This document shows, one piece after another, positions 25,592-33,728 of a stretch of 40,895 nucleotides of DNA. Each line of letters begins with the position of its first letter. Position 1 is the first letter of the stretch. Source of the stretch: Clostridiales bacterium. GTDB lineage: Bacteria; Bacillota; Clostridia; Lachnospirales; Lachnospiraceae. Under the pieces are notes generated by a model that was given only the letters and a program-made list of their open reading frames with translations, did not search any database and was not told where the DNA came from. The stretch lies in the NCBI GenBank assembly GCA_012520815.1, contig JAAYNM010000063.1, positions 1-40,895 on the forward strand, written 5' to 3'. Made by a program: the position numbers and the translations under genes.

Positions 25592-26875
25592 CTATTTAGC
25601 CTGTTCTACAATAAAGTCTACAGCCTTTTGAACTGCAATATCTAACTTCATTGATTCTTTTTCTTTATCACTAACTAATTCGCTTAACTTATCAACTTCC
25701 ATCTGATACATAGCTGCCATCTTTTCTAACTCAGCCTTAAATTCATCTTCAGAAGCTTCGATATTTTCAGCCTTAACAATAGCTTCAAGAACAAGTCTGC
25801 TCTCGATAGTCTTTACAGCTTGTGGTCTCATCTGCTCTGTAAGCTTATCTGGTGTAAGACCTGTAAACTGCATATACTGTTCCATTGTAAGACCTTGTGA
25901 TGACATTCTTCTTGCAAAGTTTTCAGCCATCTGTCTAACTTGTAATTCAACCATTGCTTCTGGAATATCCATCTTTGCGTTGGCAACTACTTTTTCAACA
26001 ACTTCTTCTTCAAATTGAGCCTTAACCTCTTCTTCTTTCTTTTCTAAAAGTTTCTTTTTAAGGTCTTCTTTGTACTCAGCAAGTGTATCAAAATCTGATA
26101 CGTCTTGAGCGAAATCATCATCTAATTCTGGTAACTGTTTTTCCTTAATTCCTTTAATCTGTACCTTAAACATAGCAGCCTTACCCTGAAGTTCTTCTGC
26201 TTGGTACTGTTCTGGGAATGTAACATTTACTTCAACATCATCACCAATATTCTTACCAACTAACTGGTCTTCAAATGTATCGATGAATGAATGAGAACCG
26301 ATTGTTAATGCATAATCTGTTCCTTTTCCACCGTCAAATGCAACACCGTCAACAAATCCTTCAAAGTCGATTGTAACTGAATCTCCGTCAGCTACTGCTC
26401 TTCCTTCTACAGGAACCAATCTTGACTGCTTATCTCTTTCTTTCTCTAATTCAGCATCAACTTCTTCTGCTGTTACTTCTGCTGTCTTCTTTTCAACTTC
26501 AATGCCCTTGTATTCACCAAGTTCAACGTCAGGCTTTGTAGCTACTTCTGCTGTAAAGATGAAAGACTTTCCTTCTTCAATCTGTACAACATCAATCTTT
26601 GGCTGTGAAACGATATCTAAATCGCAATTTTCTATTTCACTTGCGTAAGCTTCTGGAATAATTTCATTGGCTGCATCTTCATAGAATACGCCAACACCAT
26701 ACATTTTTTCAATCATCTTACGAGGCACTTTGCCTTTTCTAAATCCAGGAACACTCATCTTGCCCTTGTTCTTCTGGTAAGCCTTTTCAATGGCCTTTTC
26801 AAATTCTTCTGCTGACACTTCAATGGTCAACTTTGCCATATTTTTTTCTTCTAAGTTTTCTACTTGTAAGCTCAT
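25592..26875 (-). CDS. tig: Trigger factor
   Basis: Trigger factor is a ribosome-bound chaperone and prolyl isomerase that meets nascent chains at the exit tunnel. The 427-residue protein has the ribosome-binding signature GFRKGKVPRKMIE near residue 45, an FKBP-type PPIase domain (about 150-240; VTIDFEGFVDGVAFDGGKG), and a helical C-terminal chaperone domain. The start at 26875 is set by a strong AGGAGG 9 bases upstream. A good promoter lies at 26915-26943. It is first in the cluster with clpP, clpX and engB. Confidence 0.96.
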   Translation of the reverse strand: MSLQVENLEEKNMAKLTIEVSAEEFEKAIEKAYQKNKGKMSVPGFRKGKVPRKMIEKMYGVGVFYEDAANEIIPEAYASEIENCDLDIVSQPKIDVVQIEEGKSFIFTAEVATKPDVELGEYKGIEVEKKTAEVTAEEVDAELEKERDKQSRLVPVEGRAVADGDSVTIDFEGFVDGVAFDGGKGTDYALTIGSHSFIDTFEDQLVGKNIGDDVEVNVTFPEQYQAEELQGKAAMFKVQIKGIKEKQLPELDDDFAQDVSDFDTLAEYKEDLKKKLLEKKEEEVKAQFEEEVVEKVVANAKMDIPEAMVELQVRQMAENFARRMSSQGLTMEQYMQFTGLTPDKLTEQMRPQAVKTIESRLVLEAIVKAENIEASEDEFKAELEKMAAMYQMEVDKLSELVSDKEKESMKLDIAVQKAVDFIVEQAK

Positions 26876-26914
26876 CAACTTATTCCTCCTTAATTTAAGC
26901 CATAGCATCAAAGT

Positions 26915-26943
26915 ATTATAACATAAGCTTTTAGGATTGTCAT
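26915..26943 (-). promoter_or_regulatory. Promoter of the tig-clpP-clpX-engB cluster
   Basis: A perfect TATAAT (26915-26920) lies 17 bases from ATGACA (26938-26943), five of six matches to the -35 consensus. It is about 40 bases before the trigger factor start. No CIRCE or CtsR-like direct repeat is visible there. Confidence 0.7.
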
Positions 26944-27006
26944 TACATTTTAAAAAATATTTATGTTGTTCATTTCTATGGATTTCACAGTGTTTTCTAC
27001 AACTTT

Positions 27007-27918
27007 TTATTCTGCAATTTTTTCCTCTACAGTCTCAAGCACCTGAGTTTTTCCTGTATTATATGTGACAATTAACTTTGAAACTTTGTAGTTAATATTG
27101 TTCTTTGTTGTGTATGTAATATCTGTACGTGTAGACACAATATAGTTTGATGTTGTGCATTTTATCTTTACGCTAGTTCCTGATAACAGCTCAATCGTAT
27201 AATATCCTAGTTCTCTATATTCCATAGAAGCATTTCCCGCACTAGTTATCATTTGTCTTTTTGATGTAGGTGTAGGAGTTTTATTTGTTGGCGTGGTATT
27301 ACTTCCTGATGTTGGGATAGTATTACTTCTTGACGTTGGGATAGTATTATTTCCTGACGTTGGGGTAGTATTATTGGCTGTCGTTCCATTATTTGCAGCG
27401 CCTCCTGTACCAGTAGTTTCTGCAATATTTGAACCGCCTTCACCTGCTGTCGTAACAAATGTTCCGCCACCGTTGCCATCAGATATGTATGAGTTCCCTC
27501 CCTGAAATTCGCTTGGTGTCTCAATACTAGAATCTGGCACGTCACCTGCAGATGTCTCGTTTCGTTCAACTATAGTAACCACTATTTCCTTGGAGAACTC
27601 TTTATCACTATACAAAAATCTATATGTAGCAGTATAATCACCTGGTGTAAAAATATCCACACCTGATGCATCAACCCATGTCTCAAGATCCGGAAATTCT
27701 CCTTCGTTTGTTACTATAAGTTGTGATAAGAAATCAATATCATCACCTACATATGATTTTATATTTGATATAACAATGTTTGGTTCGCTAAGTGACAACT
27801 CAACACTTCCAACTACTGTTCCTATCTCGTCACCATATTCTATATCTTCCTTTCCGCACCCCCATGCCATAAGCATGATTGTGACAAAAAGCATCGTAAT
27901 AAGTATAGTTTTTTTCAT
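27007..27918 (-). CDS. Repeat-bearing lipoprotein with Ig-like domain
   Basis: This 303-residue protein has a lipoprotein-type signal (MKKTILITMLF..., Cys21 as the likely lipidated residue; the lipobox MAWGC is imperfect). An N-terminal beta domain of about 85 residues resembles the Ig-like DUF5011/HYR modules of surface proteins. A long linker rich in Gly, Thr, Asn and Ser follows, including 8-residue TIPTSGSN-like repeats, then a C-terminal beta-rich domain of about 75 residues. The function is unknown; a cell-surface location is inferred. The start at 27918 has AGAGGA 3 bases upstream. It sits 7 bases after the DJ-1 gene, so the two are likely co-transcribed. Confidence 0.75.
   Translation of the reverse strand: MKKTILITMLFVTIMLMAWGCGKEDIEYGDEIGTVVGSVELSLSEPNIVISNIKSYVGDDIDFLSQLIVTNEGEFPDLETWVDASGVDIFTPGDYTATYRFLYSDKEFSKEIVVTIVERNETSAGDVPDSSIETPSEFQGGNSYISDGNGGGTFVTTAGEGGSNIAETTGTGGAANNGTTANNTTPTSGNNTIPTSRSNTIPTSGSNTTPTNKTPTPTSKRQMITSAGNASMEYRELGYYTIELLSGTSVKIKCTTSNYIVSTRTDITYTTKNNINYKVSKLIVTYNTGKTQVLETVEEKIAE
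27296..27385 (-). repeat. 24-bp tandem coding repeat
   Basis: Three units of 24 bases (27296-27319, 27320-27343, 27344-27367) plus a partial fourth differ at a few positions. They encode eight-residue Thr/Pro/Ser/Asn repeats in the lipoprotein linker. Such arrays can vary in number between strains. Confidence 0.8.
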
Positions 27919-27925
27919 AATTCCT

Positions 27926-28477
27926 CTATTCACAAATGTGTTGTATATCTTGTGCCATAGAATCTGCACTTTCTTTGTTCGTTAATAATTTAAGTAACTC
28001 TAATCCTAGTTCTAAGGATGTTCCTATACCACGGCTTGTGGTGATATTACCATCTGTAATTACTCTATCCTTTACCACTGTTGCACCGACTAATCTTTCT
28101 TCAAAACCAGGATAACAGGTGGCTTTTTTTCCATTTAGAATTCCTAAATCGCCAAAAATGCTTGGAGCTGCACAAACTGCTGCAAGTCTTTTTCCTTTGG
28201 CATTGAAATCCACAATATTATCACATAAAACTTTACAACCAGATAGATTTGTTGTTCCTGGCATTCCACCTGGCAAAAATAACATATCTACAGAATCAAA
28301 ATCAACATCCTCAATCTTCATATCTGCTTTTATTGTAATGTTATGCGAACCTGTTACAAACAAGTCCCCTGAAATAGATACCATTATAGTATCTATATTA
28401 CCTCTTCTTAATATATCAACCACCGAAAGGGCTTCTACCTCTTCAAATCCCGTAGCTAAAAAGCAACATACTTTCAT
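27926..28477 (-). CDS. DJ-1/PfpI family protein
   Basis: This is a flavodoxin-like class I glutaminase-related protein of 183 residues in the YajL/ThiJ/DJ-1 branch. The nucleophile Cys102 is in the elbow AAVCAAPSIF, and the conserved Glu is in ATGFEEVEA near residue 13. Members have been proposed as deglycases, chaperones or stress sensors; the activity is disputed and cannot be assigned here. The RBS is strong (GGAGGT). It is the first gene before the lipoprotein and has its own promoter (28515-28544). Confidence 0.9.
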   Translation of the reverse strand: MKVCCFLATGFEEVEALSVVDILRRGNIDTIMVSISGDLFVTGSHNITIKADMKIEDVDFDSVDMLFLPGGMPGTTNLSGCKVLCDNIVDFNAKGKRLAAVCAAPSIFGDLGILNGKKATCYPGFEERLVGATVVKDRVITDGNITTSRGIGTSLELGLELLKLLTNKESADSMAQDIQHICE

Positions 28478-28514
28478 AAAATACCTCCATATAATTCTAG
28501 AATCTAACTCGTCA

Positions 28515-28544
28515 ATTATACCATACTATATTCTGCTATTACAA
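28515..28544 (-). promoter_or_regulatory. Promoter of DJ-1 gene
   Basis: TATAAT (28515-28520) carries a TGG extension, and TTGTAA (28539-28544) lies 18 bases upstream. The transcript would start about 30 bases before the ATG. Confidence 0.6.
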
Positions 28545-28601
28545 GTTTTTACCTCTTAAATAACCGTGAAAATATAGTGAATTACTTTTTTAAAAATTAT
28601 C

Positions 28602-28630
28602 TTGACGTATGTTTGTAAAAATGGTACACT
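28602..28630 (+). promoter_or_regulatory. Promoter of tRNA-Leu
   Basis: TTGACG (28602-28607), a 17-base spacer and a TGG-extended TACACT (28625-28630) lie directly before the tRNA, which begins 14 bases later. Confidence 0.75.
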
Positions 28631-28644
28631 AAATATCGCTGTGA

Positions 28645-28724
28645 GCGGGTATGGCGGAACTGGCAGACGCGCTAGACTTAGGATCTAGTGGGAGACCGTG
28701 CAGGTTCGATTCCTGTTACCCGCA
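28645..28724 (+). tRNA. tRNA-Leu (anticodon TAG)
   Basis: A class II tRNA of 80 bases without an encoded CCA. The acceptor stem is GCGGGTA with TACCCGC, and the discriminator is A. The anticodon stem CTAGA/TCTAG frames the loop CTTAGGA with TAG as anticodon. A variable arm follows, then the T-arm GCAGG-TTCGATT-CCTGT. It reads CUA and, by wobble, other CUN leucine codons. It has its own promoter and a strong terminator, so it is a single-gene unit. Confidence 0.96.
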
Positions 28725-28730
28725 TTAGCA

Positions 28731-28764
28731 AAAGCAATTCTACATCCGTAGAGTTGCTTTTTTT
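28731..28764 (+). terminator. Intrinsic terminator of tRNA-Leu
   Basis: A 13-bp stem (28731-28743 with 28748-28760, one T-G pair) and a 4-base loop, followed by a run of seven Ts that begins in the right arm. Confidence 0.9.
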
Positions 28765-28834
28765 ATTTGAACTTATCTTAAATATACCCCTTTTCTTATA
28801 TGGTTTATAAGTTTTTCTTTTTCCAGATCATCAC

Positions 28835-28996
28835 CTATATGTGATGAATGAGTAGTTGACCCACATTTTTAACATTGCCCGACATAACTGCTTTATCCAC
28901 ATCCTCCTCTGCTTTTAGTGCATTGTGGTGATCTAACTCTTTGCCTAACTTAACGACTAGATTTTCACCTCTTACTTCATAATCAACTACATTCAT
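28835..28996 (-). pseudogene. Truncated STAS (SpoIIAA-like) gene remnant
   Basis: A 53-codon frame encodes the N-terminal half of an anti-sigma-factor-antagonist-like STAS domain. It has a YEVRGENLVVKLGKELDHHNA-type start; the LDHH motif is typical of SpoIIAA. A helix EDVDKAVMSGNVKN follows. The DSSG phosphorylation-site region is missing, as the frame ends in TAG after IHHI. A full STAS protein has about 100-110 residues. A good Shine-Dalgarno sequence (AAAGGAG) upstream serves a different short frame. No SpoIIAB or sigma-F gene is near. The stretch 28765-29124 otherwise holds only the hairpin at 29042-29070. Confidence 0.5.
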
Positions 28997-29041
28997 CTCT
29001 TTCTCGTGCCATTTTCACTCTCCTTTCCCTTATAAGCAACA

Positions 29042-29070
29042 AAAGAAGAGGCTAAAATAGTCTCTTCTTT
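29042..29070 (-). terminator. Terminator of folC/TPR operon
   Basis: A 13-bp stem (one G-T pair) closes a 3-base loop, followed on the minus strand by TTTTGTTG. It lies 55 bases after the stop codon of the TPR gene. Confidence 0.65.
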
Positions 29071-29124
29071 CGTATATGTTACATTAACTCAAATATTTAT
29101 TTATATTAATTTTCTAGTATACCA

Positions 29125-30549
29125 CTAATTTAAATACTGTCGTGCATATCCTGCATACTCTGATGTTGGTGCTATTTCAATAACCTTCTCAAAGTAAGAG
29201 ATAGCTTCCTCGGTATTCACACCGTTGTTTTTCTTATTTAGGGACTTAGCTAGCTTATATAAAAATGCTGGATTTCTATCATCTATAGCCACACATTTAG
29301 TATACATTTTAATGGCATTATCCCAATCATTGGTGTTTGCATACTGGGAACCCTGATTGTAGTAGTAACCTCCCGCTTTACCAAATGTAGCTGTTTTCAG
29401 AGTATCGTATAGGTCCTTAAATGCCTCTGATTCTTCTGATACATCGCCCAAAGCCACAAGTTCATCAGCAATCTTTCCGGCATCCTCGCCTTCAATTTCT
29501 ATATCTGCTCCATCTTTTGTAGACAGCAATGTATTCGCTGCTTGTAAGAGTTTATCCATGTTTTCAGATTTTTGGGCAACTGCAGCCGCAGAGTCTACTT
29601 TGGCCTTATATTCATCTCTTTCTGCTGTAAGACTTTCTATTTGACTCTCTAAAGATGCAACCGAAGCATTAGATTTATCTAACTTAGAGGCATAATCCGT
29701 GATAGTCGCTTTGTATTCTTCCGCCGCACTGCTCTCTTTTGCTGGTGTAACAAGAAAAAATACCATAGCTGCACCAATTACAATTCCTATAATAACATTT
29801 ATAAATGTTACAAGTGCATAATTGGTTTCCTTGTATGAGGATGGCGGAATAATTACATCATTTCCACTAAGTGCTTCTCTTTCTAACTCTTTTTCTCTTG
29901 CTTTTGACCCTTGCTTTTTAGCAGAGTCAGGTTTAGCTGTAGCTTCATCCACAGCATCTAGATATCTTATTGTAAGGACATTACATCTATCAATACGGAG
30001 AGCCTTGTTTAGAGTTTTTCTAGCTCTTTCGTACTCTCCTCTCTTCATAAATAGAAGAGCAAGCAACTGATGTCCTTTTATAAGATTCGGATTTAGACTT
30101 AAGACTTTCTTTAACTGTATAATAGCCAAATCATCATTATCCTCCCACGCATATCCCAACGCCTTATTAAACTTCCTGATAGTTTGGTTAAGGGTGTTCA
30201 ATTTGTTTGGATTGCTTTGAATATCTTTAATATAATCATCTGCAATATTTTTTTCTGATTTTATATTTTTACTAATGACCCATTCACTCAAGGCTTCAAC
30301 ACACTCGCCCATCTCATAGTAAACCAGACCTAGCAAATTTCTAGCTTTAATATTTGTCTTGTCAATACGCACACTTCTTCTTAGGAGTTCTGCTGCACCG
30401 GATAAATCTCTAACCTTCGCCTTTGCCAATCCCATATTGTAGTATGTATTTGACATCTTAACAATTTTCTTGTAAATAGTAACGTCCACTCCACAGCCTT
30501 CACACATATCTGATTTTGAGAGAACGCTATTACATCTGTAGCATCTCAT
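29125..30549 (-). CDS. Zinc-ribbon / TPR / membrane protein
   Basis: This 474-residue protein begins with a C4 zinc ribbon (C3, C6, C16, C19). A first TPR block follows (about residues 30-205), then a charged linker, one membrane helix (about 245-270), a predicted coiled coil (about 275-330) and a second TPR block at the C-terminus (about 380-474). The layout puts the zinc ribbon and first TPR block in the cytoplasm and the coiled coil and last TPRs outside. The partners are unknown; scaffolding of envelope or cell-division proteins is a guess. The RBS is AAGGAG. Its ATG overlaps the stop of the 47-residue gene in TAATG, so translation is coupled. Confidence 0.82.
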   Translation of the reverse strand: MRCYRCNSVLSKSDMCEGCGVDVTIYKKIVKMSNTYYNMGLAKAKVRDLSGAAELLRRSVRIDKTNIKARNLLGLVYYEMGECVEALSEWVISKNIKSEKNIADDYIKDIQSNPNKLNTLNQTIRKFNKALGYAWEDNDDLAIIQLKKVLSLNPNLIKGHQLLALLFMKRGEYERARKTLNKALRIDRCNVLTIRYLDAVDEATAKPDSAKKQGSKAREKELEREALSGNDVIIPPSSYKETNYALVTFINVIIGIVIGAAMVFFLVTPAKESSAAEEYKATITDYASKLDKSNASVASLESQIESLTAERDEYKAKVDSAAAVAQKSENMDKLLQAANTLLSTKDGADIEIEGEDAGKIADELVALGDVSEESEAFKDLYDTLKTATFGKAGGYYYNQGSQYANTNDWDNAIKMYTKCVAIDDRNPAFLYKLAKSLNKKNNGVNTEEAISYFEKVIEIAPTSEYAGYARQYLN

Positions 30550-30692
30550 TATCTGCTCTCCTTAGATTCCTTCATCATTTCAACCATAATATCTGTTAAA
30601 TCTGTAGTATTATTATTGTAAATAGCATCTTCTGCCTCATCTACCTCAAGACTTGGATGAAACTTTTTAATTTCTTCATCAAAATTGATCAT
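30549..30692 (-). CDS. 47-residue acidic protein between folC and TPR gene
   Basis: This small gene has a very good RBS (GGAGGA, 6 bases before ATG). It encodes a 47-residue acidic, mostly helical protein (MINFDEEIKKFHPSLEVDEA..., then a DLTDIMVEMMKE helix). The stop codon overlaps the ATG of the TPR gene by one base (TAATG), which strongly supports real translation. It has no cysteine or membrane segment. I do not recognise a named family. A regulatory or adaptor peptide acting with the TPR protein is an inference from coupling. Confidence 0.75.
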   Translation of the reverse strand: MINFDEEIKKFHPSLEVDEAEDAIYNNNTTDLTDIMVEMMKESKESR

Positions 30693-30732
30693 AATTTTCC
30701 TCCATTTTTACTTCTTCATTCAAAACTAAGAA

Positions 30733-32022
30733 CTACAACTTGGATAATGCCTTTTTGACTTCACCTACCATATAGAGTGAACCTGTACAAAATAAAACTT
30801 CATTATCCACTTTATGACCTGTAGCATACACCACAGCATCCTCTATTGACGCAAATTTCTTAACAGGAACGTTTTTTACATATGAGTTTAGGCAAGCCTC
30901 CATATCTGAGGCTGCTAATGCTCTTGCATTTGAAATTGGTGCCACATAAAATTCCTTACAATTTTGGATAGACGCAATCAGATGAATCATCTCCAAAAAT
31001 TCCTTTTCCTTAACAACACTAAATAAAATCTTAACAGTATGATTTGTCGCTACACTGTTTACAAAGGACACAAATTCCTCGATTCCTTCGTAATTGTGAG
31101 CACCATCAATATAAATACCATCTGTTACTTCTTCCATACGTCCACTCCAGGTAGTACTTGCAAGTCCCTTAAGTATTTGTTCTGATGTCGGATTATATCC
31201 TGATCTTATAATAGCATTTACGGCCAGCGTTGCATTTATAGCTTGATATTCCATAACAAAAGGAATAGTAAGCATACCGTATTTATCATACATATTTGAA
31301 ATAGAAAAATCAATAGATTTATGATTTTTTCGAATTATATTAACTGATTTTTTTGTAATTTTACATATATCACATTTTAATTTACTGGCTACACCTTCTA
31401 TAACCGCAGAGACTTCATTATTTTCACCATAATACACAACTGGTATTTCAGGTTTTATTATCCCTGCCTTCTCGCCCGCTATTTTCTCTATGGTATCACC
31501 TAGTATTTCCATATGGTCCATACTTATGGAAGTAATAACCGACACCAAAGCGCTTTTAACAATATTGGTCGCATCCAATCGGCCACCCATTCCTACTTCT
31601 AAAATGGCTACTTCTACCTCATTTTTTGCAAAGGCTGTTACTGCCAGTATAAACATATATTCAAAAAAGGATGGATGAATCCCCCCCTGTTTAACAATTT
31701 CCGAAATAGCTGCCTGAACTTTTAGGAATATAGACACTAAATTAGCATCGTCAATATTTTCACCACATATAGAAATTCTCTCATTTACCTTAAGCAAATG
31801 TGGTGATGTAAATAACCCTGTGCGAATACCCATAGTTCTTAGAATTCTTTCAGCAAATGCACAGGTTGAACCCTTACCATTTGTACCTGCCACATGAATC
31901 ACCTTAAAACTATCCTGTGGATTATTTAATTTTTCTAATATTTTAGCTGTATTATCACTGGACTTTTCCTTTGTAAATTTAGGAATATCAAGTAAATAAT
32001 CAACCACTTCTTCGTATGTCAT
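30733..32022 (-). CDS. folC: Folylpolyglutamate / dihydrofolate synthase
   Basis: This Mur-ligase-type enzyme of 429 residues adds glutamate to folates and, in many bacteria, to dihydropteroate. The ATP-binding loop HVAGTNGKGST is at residues 43-53. The segments ERISICGENI, EVGMGGRLDATN (metal and ATP contacts) and the C-terminal domain DGAHNYEG are all present. The RBS is AAAGGAT 6 bases before ATG. It heads the folC, 47-residue and TPR gene group, and a terminator of the upstream gene lies 44 bases before it. Confidence 0.93.
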   Translation of the reverse strand: MTYEEVVDYLLDIPKFTKEKSSDNTAKILEKLNNPQDSFKVIHVAGTNGKGSTCAFAERILRTMGIRTGLFTSPHLLKVNERISICGENIDDANLVSIFLKVQAAISEIVKQGGIHPSFFEYMFILAVTAFAKNEVEVAILEVGMGGRLDATNIVKSALVSVITSISMDHMEILGDTIEKIAGEKAGIIKPEIPVVYYGENNEVSAVIEGVASKLKCDICKITKKSVNIIRKNHKSIDFSISNMYDKYGMLTIPFVMEYQAINATLAVNAIIRSGYNPTSEQILKGLASTTWSGRMEEVTDGIYIDGAHNYEGIEEFVSFVNSVATNHTVKILFSVVKEKEFLEMIHLIASIQNCKEFYVAPISNARALAASDMEACLNSYVKNVPVKKFASIEDAVVYATGHKVDNEVLFCTGSLYMVGEVKKALSKL

Positions 32023-32063
32023 TTTTCATCCTTTATATTTGATTTTTTTTTATATAATATTAC

Positions 32064-32092
32064 ATAAAAAGAGTACGGCGAACCGTACTCTT
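32064..32092 (-). terminator. Intrinsic terminator with UUCG loop
   Basis: In minus-strand RNA the stem AAGAGTACGG/CCGTACTCTT is capped by UUCG and followed by a T-run (complement of the As at 32066-32070). It ends the DUF342 transcript. Confidence 0.85.
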
Positions 32093-32163
32093 ATTATAAT
32101 AGCGATTTGTTTAAATTCAACTAGTTGTTTTCGCAATTTTGACATATATTTTATCACTAGAAG

Positions 32164-33552
32164 CTATAGCTTCTCATAATCATCATCTTTAAACAACTTT
32201 GAAAGCACCTTATCACCTTTTCTAATCAATACAATTTTTTCATAGTCATGATCAAGCCTATGGGTGATTCCATCGATTGTTACAATGGTTCCTTGATATG
32301 CCATTTGTTCTGCCACTACTTCTGCACTTTTTGCCAACTCTATCTTCTTTTTAAGTTCATCAATTTCAATTTTTGTCTTTGAATTACCTGCAGTTTTTTC
32401 TATCTTAGTTCTCATAAGAAGCATACTCATCTCTTTAGGTGTGTGTTTTTGGCTCTCAGTTAATTCTATAGCCTTCTCCACCTTTGCTAAGTCCATTTGA
32501 TCTTCTTTTAATTTCAGTTCCATTTGACGTAATTTCGATAATTCACTTGTATCTACGCCTACTTCTATTCGGGTAAGAATTTGCGCCTGACTTCCAATAT
32601 ATTTAGTCCTCACCATCCTGTTAGCCTTTATGCTTCCTCCAACTATAGATGATTTCTTTCCAAAGATGTTCACATCATTGTAGGCAGTCACCAGAGAATT
32701 CACAATACTATCAGCCTGTACACAATTACCTGATTTTATCTCTGCATTTTCAATAAATTGAGCATATACATTGCCACCACCAGTAATCCTAGCTCGTCCG
32801 CCACCTAAAATGCCACGTTTAACAAGTATATCTTTTCCTGCTGTTACCTCTGCAGCCTCAATTACTCCATTAACAGTTATATTTCCTGTAGCTTTTACTC
32901 TCATTCCTGTTAAAATAGCGCCCATAATTTCTAGGTCACCCTTGAAGTCAATATTTCCAATTGACAATCCCACATCTCCTGGAATTGTGGCAATCTTGGT
33001 GACATTGATACCACTCATAGACAACTCAACTTTGCCATCATATGCCGCATAATATTCGATTCCATCTTCGGACATAGTAAAGCCCTTGCCGCGAAGAGGT
33101 GGAATATTCTTTACTGACTGCGCCTTTAACTCTTTTCCTTTTATATTGAATCCGTTAATTCCATCTTGCTTAGGATAATATCTTGCAAGCAAATCACCTG
33201 TTGCAACTGTCTGCAACAGATTCAAGTTAAGATAATCAACCGAACCATCTTCCCTGAGTTTTGGTTTCTTGTCTGGATTGGTTTCAAATGTATATGAATA
33301 ATAGCCATCTCTTCCTTCCACTGGCTTCCTACCACTAGCCACTACTACCATAACGCCATACATCTTCGATTCTACCATATGCTTAATCTTATCTTCATCA
33401 ATCCCGCAAACCACCCCTTGTTCTGCTAGGTATTCTAATATATCGTCATCATCAAAAACACATTCGTCCGCATCACTATTTAAATAAAGCTCAGCTATCA
33501 TATCCTCTTCGCTTATTACCAATTGAACATATTCTGATAAATTTTCTCCCAT
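32164..33552 (-). CDS. DUF342 / FapA family protein
   Basis: This 462-residue protein has the FapA (DUF342) N-terminal region (residues about 5-175) and a repetitive beta-helix (about 175-330; runs such as GNITVNGVIEAAEVTAGKDI), like polymer-forming bactofilin-type domains. A C-terminal coiled coil and short beta tail follow. FapA homologues are tied to flagellar placement in Vibrio, but DUF342 proteins are widespread in Firmicutes without a known role. The start is ATG 33552; a GTG two codons earlier would overlap the SD AAGGAGGTG. It appears monocistronic, with its own terminator at 32064-32092. Confidence 0.85.
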   Translation of the reverse strand: MGENLSEYVQLVISEEDMIAELYLNSDADECVFDDDDILEYLAEQGVVCGIDEDKIKHMVESKMYGVMVVVASGRKPVEGRDGYYSYTFETNPDKKPKLREDGSVDYLNLNLLQTVATGDLLARYYPKQDGINGFNIKGKELKAQSVKNIPPLRGKGFTMSEDGIEYYAAYDGKVELSMSGINVTKIATIPGDVGLSIGNIDFKGDLEIMGAILTGMRVKATGNITVNGVIEAAEVTAGKDILVKRGILGGGRARITGGGNVYAQFIENAEIKSGNCVQADSIVNSLVTAYNDVNIFGKKSSIVGGSIKANRMVRTKYIGSQAQILTRIEVGVDTSELSKLRQMELKLKEDQMDLAKVEKAIELTESQKHTPKEMSMLLMRTKIEKTAGNSKTKIEIDELKKKIELAKSAEVVAEQMAYQGTIVTIDGITHRLDHDYEKIVLIRKGDKVLSKLFKDDDYEKL

Positions 33553-33690
33553 AGGCACCTCCTTGTATATATGTATAGCGACATCTTTGTACCAAATAAA
33601 GTTTCAAAATAAAACTGGCCATCTTGAATATCTGAAATCGCTTATATTCACCTATAAATCACGCTTTTTGTAACTAAACTATATCACAAA

Positions 33691-33715
33691 TAAGCCACCT
33701 ATACAAGGTGGCTTA
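33691..33715 (-). terminator. Terminator of valS
   Basis: A 10-bp stem TAAGCCACCT/AGGTGGCTTA around a 5-base loop lies 14 bases after the valS stop, with a T-rich stretch (TTTGTG) behind it on the minus strand. Confidence 0.7.
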
Positions 33716-33728
33716 ATGTTATATTATT

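Noticed and set aside
29000..29029. Short minus-strand frame after AAAGGAG (MARERDECS) near the STAS remnant
   Set aside because: Only nine codons, no similarity seen. The SD may be left from the lost STAS gene, but the frame itself is not supported.
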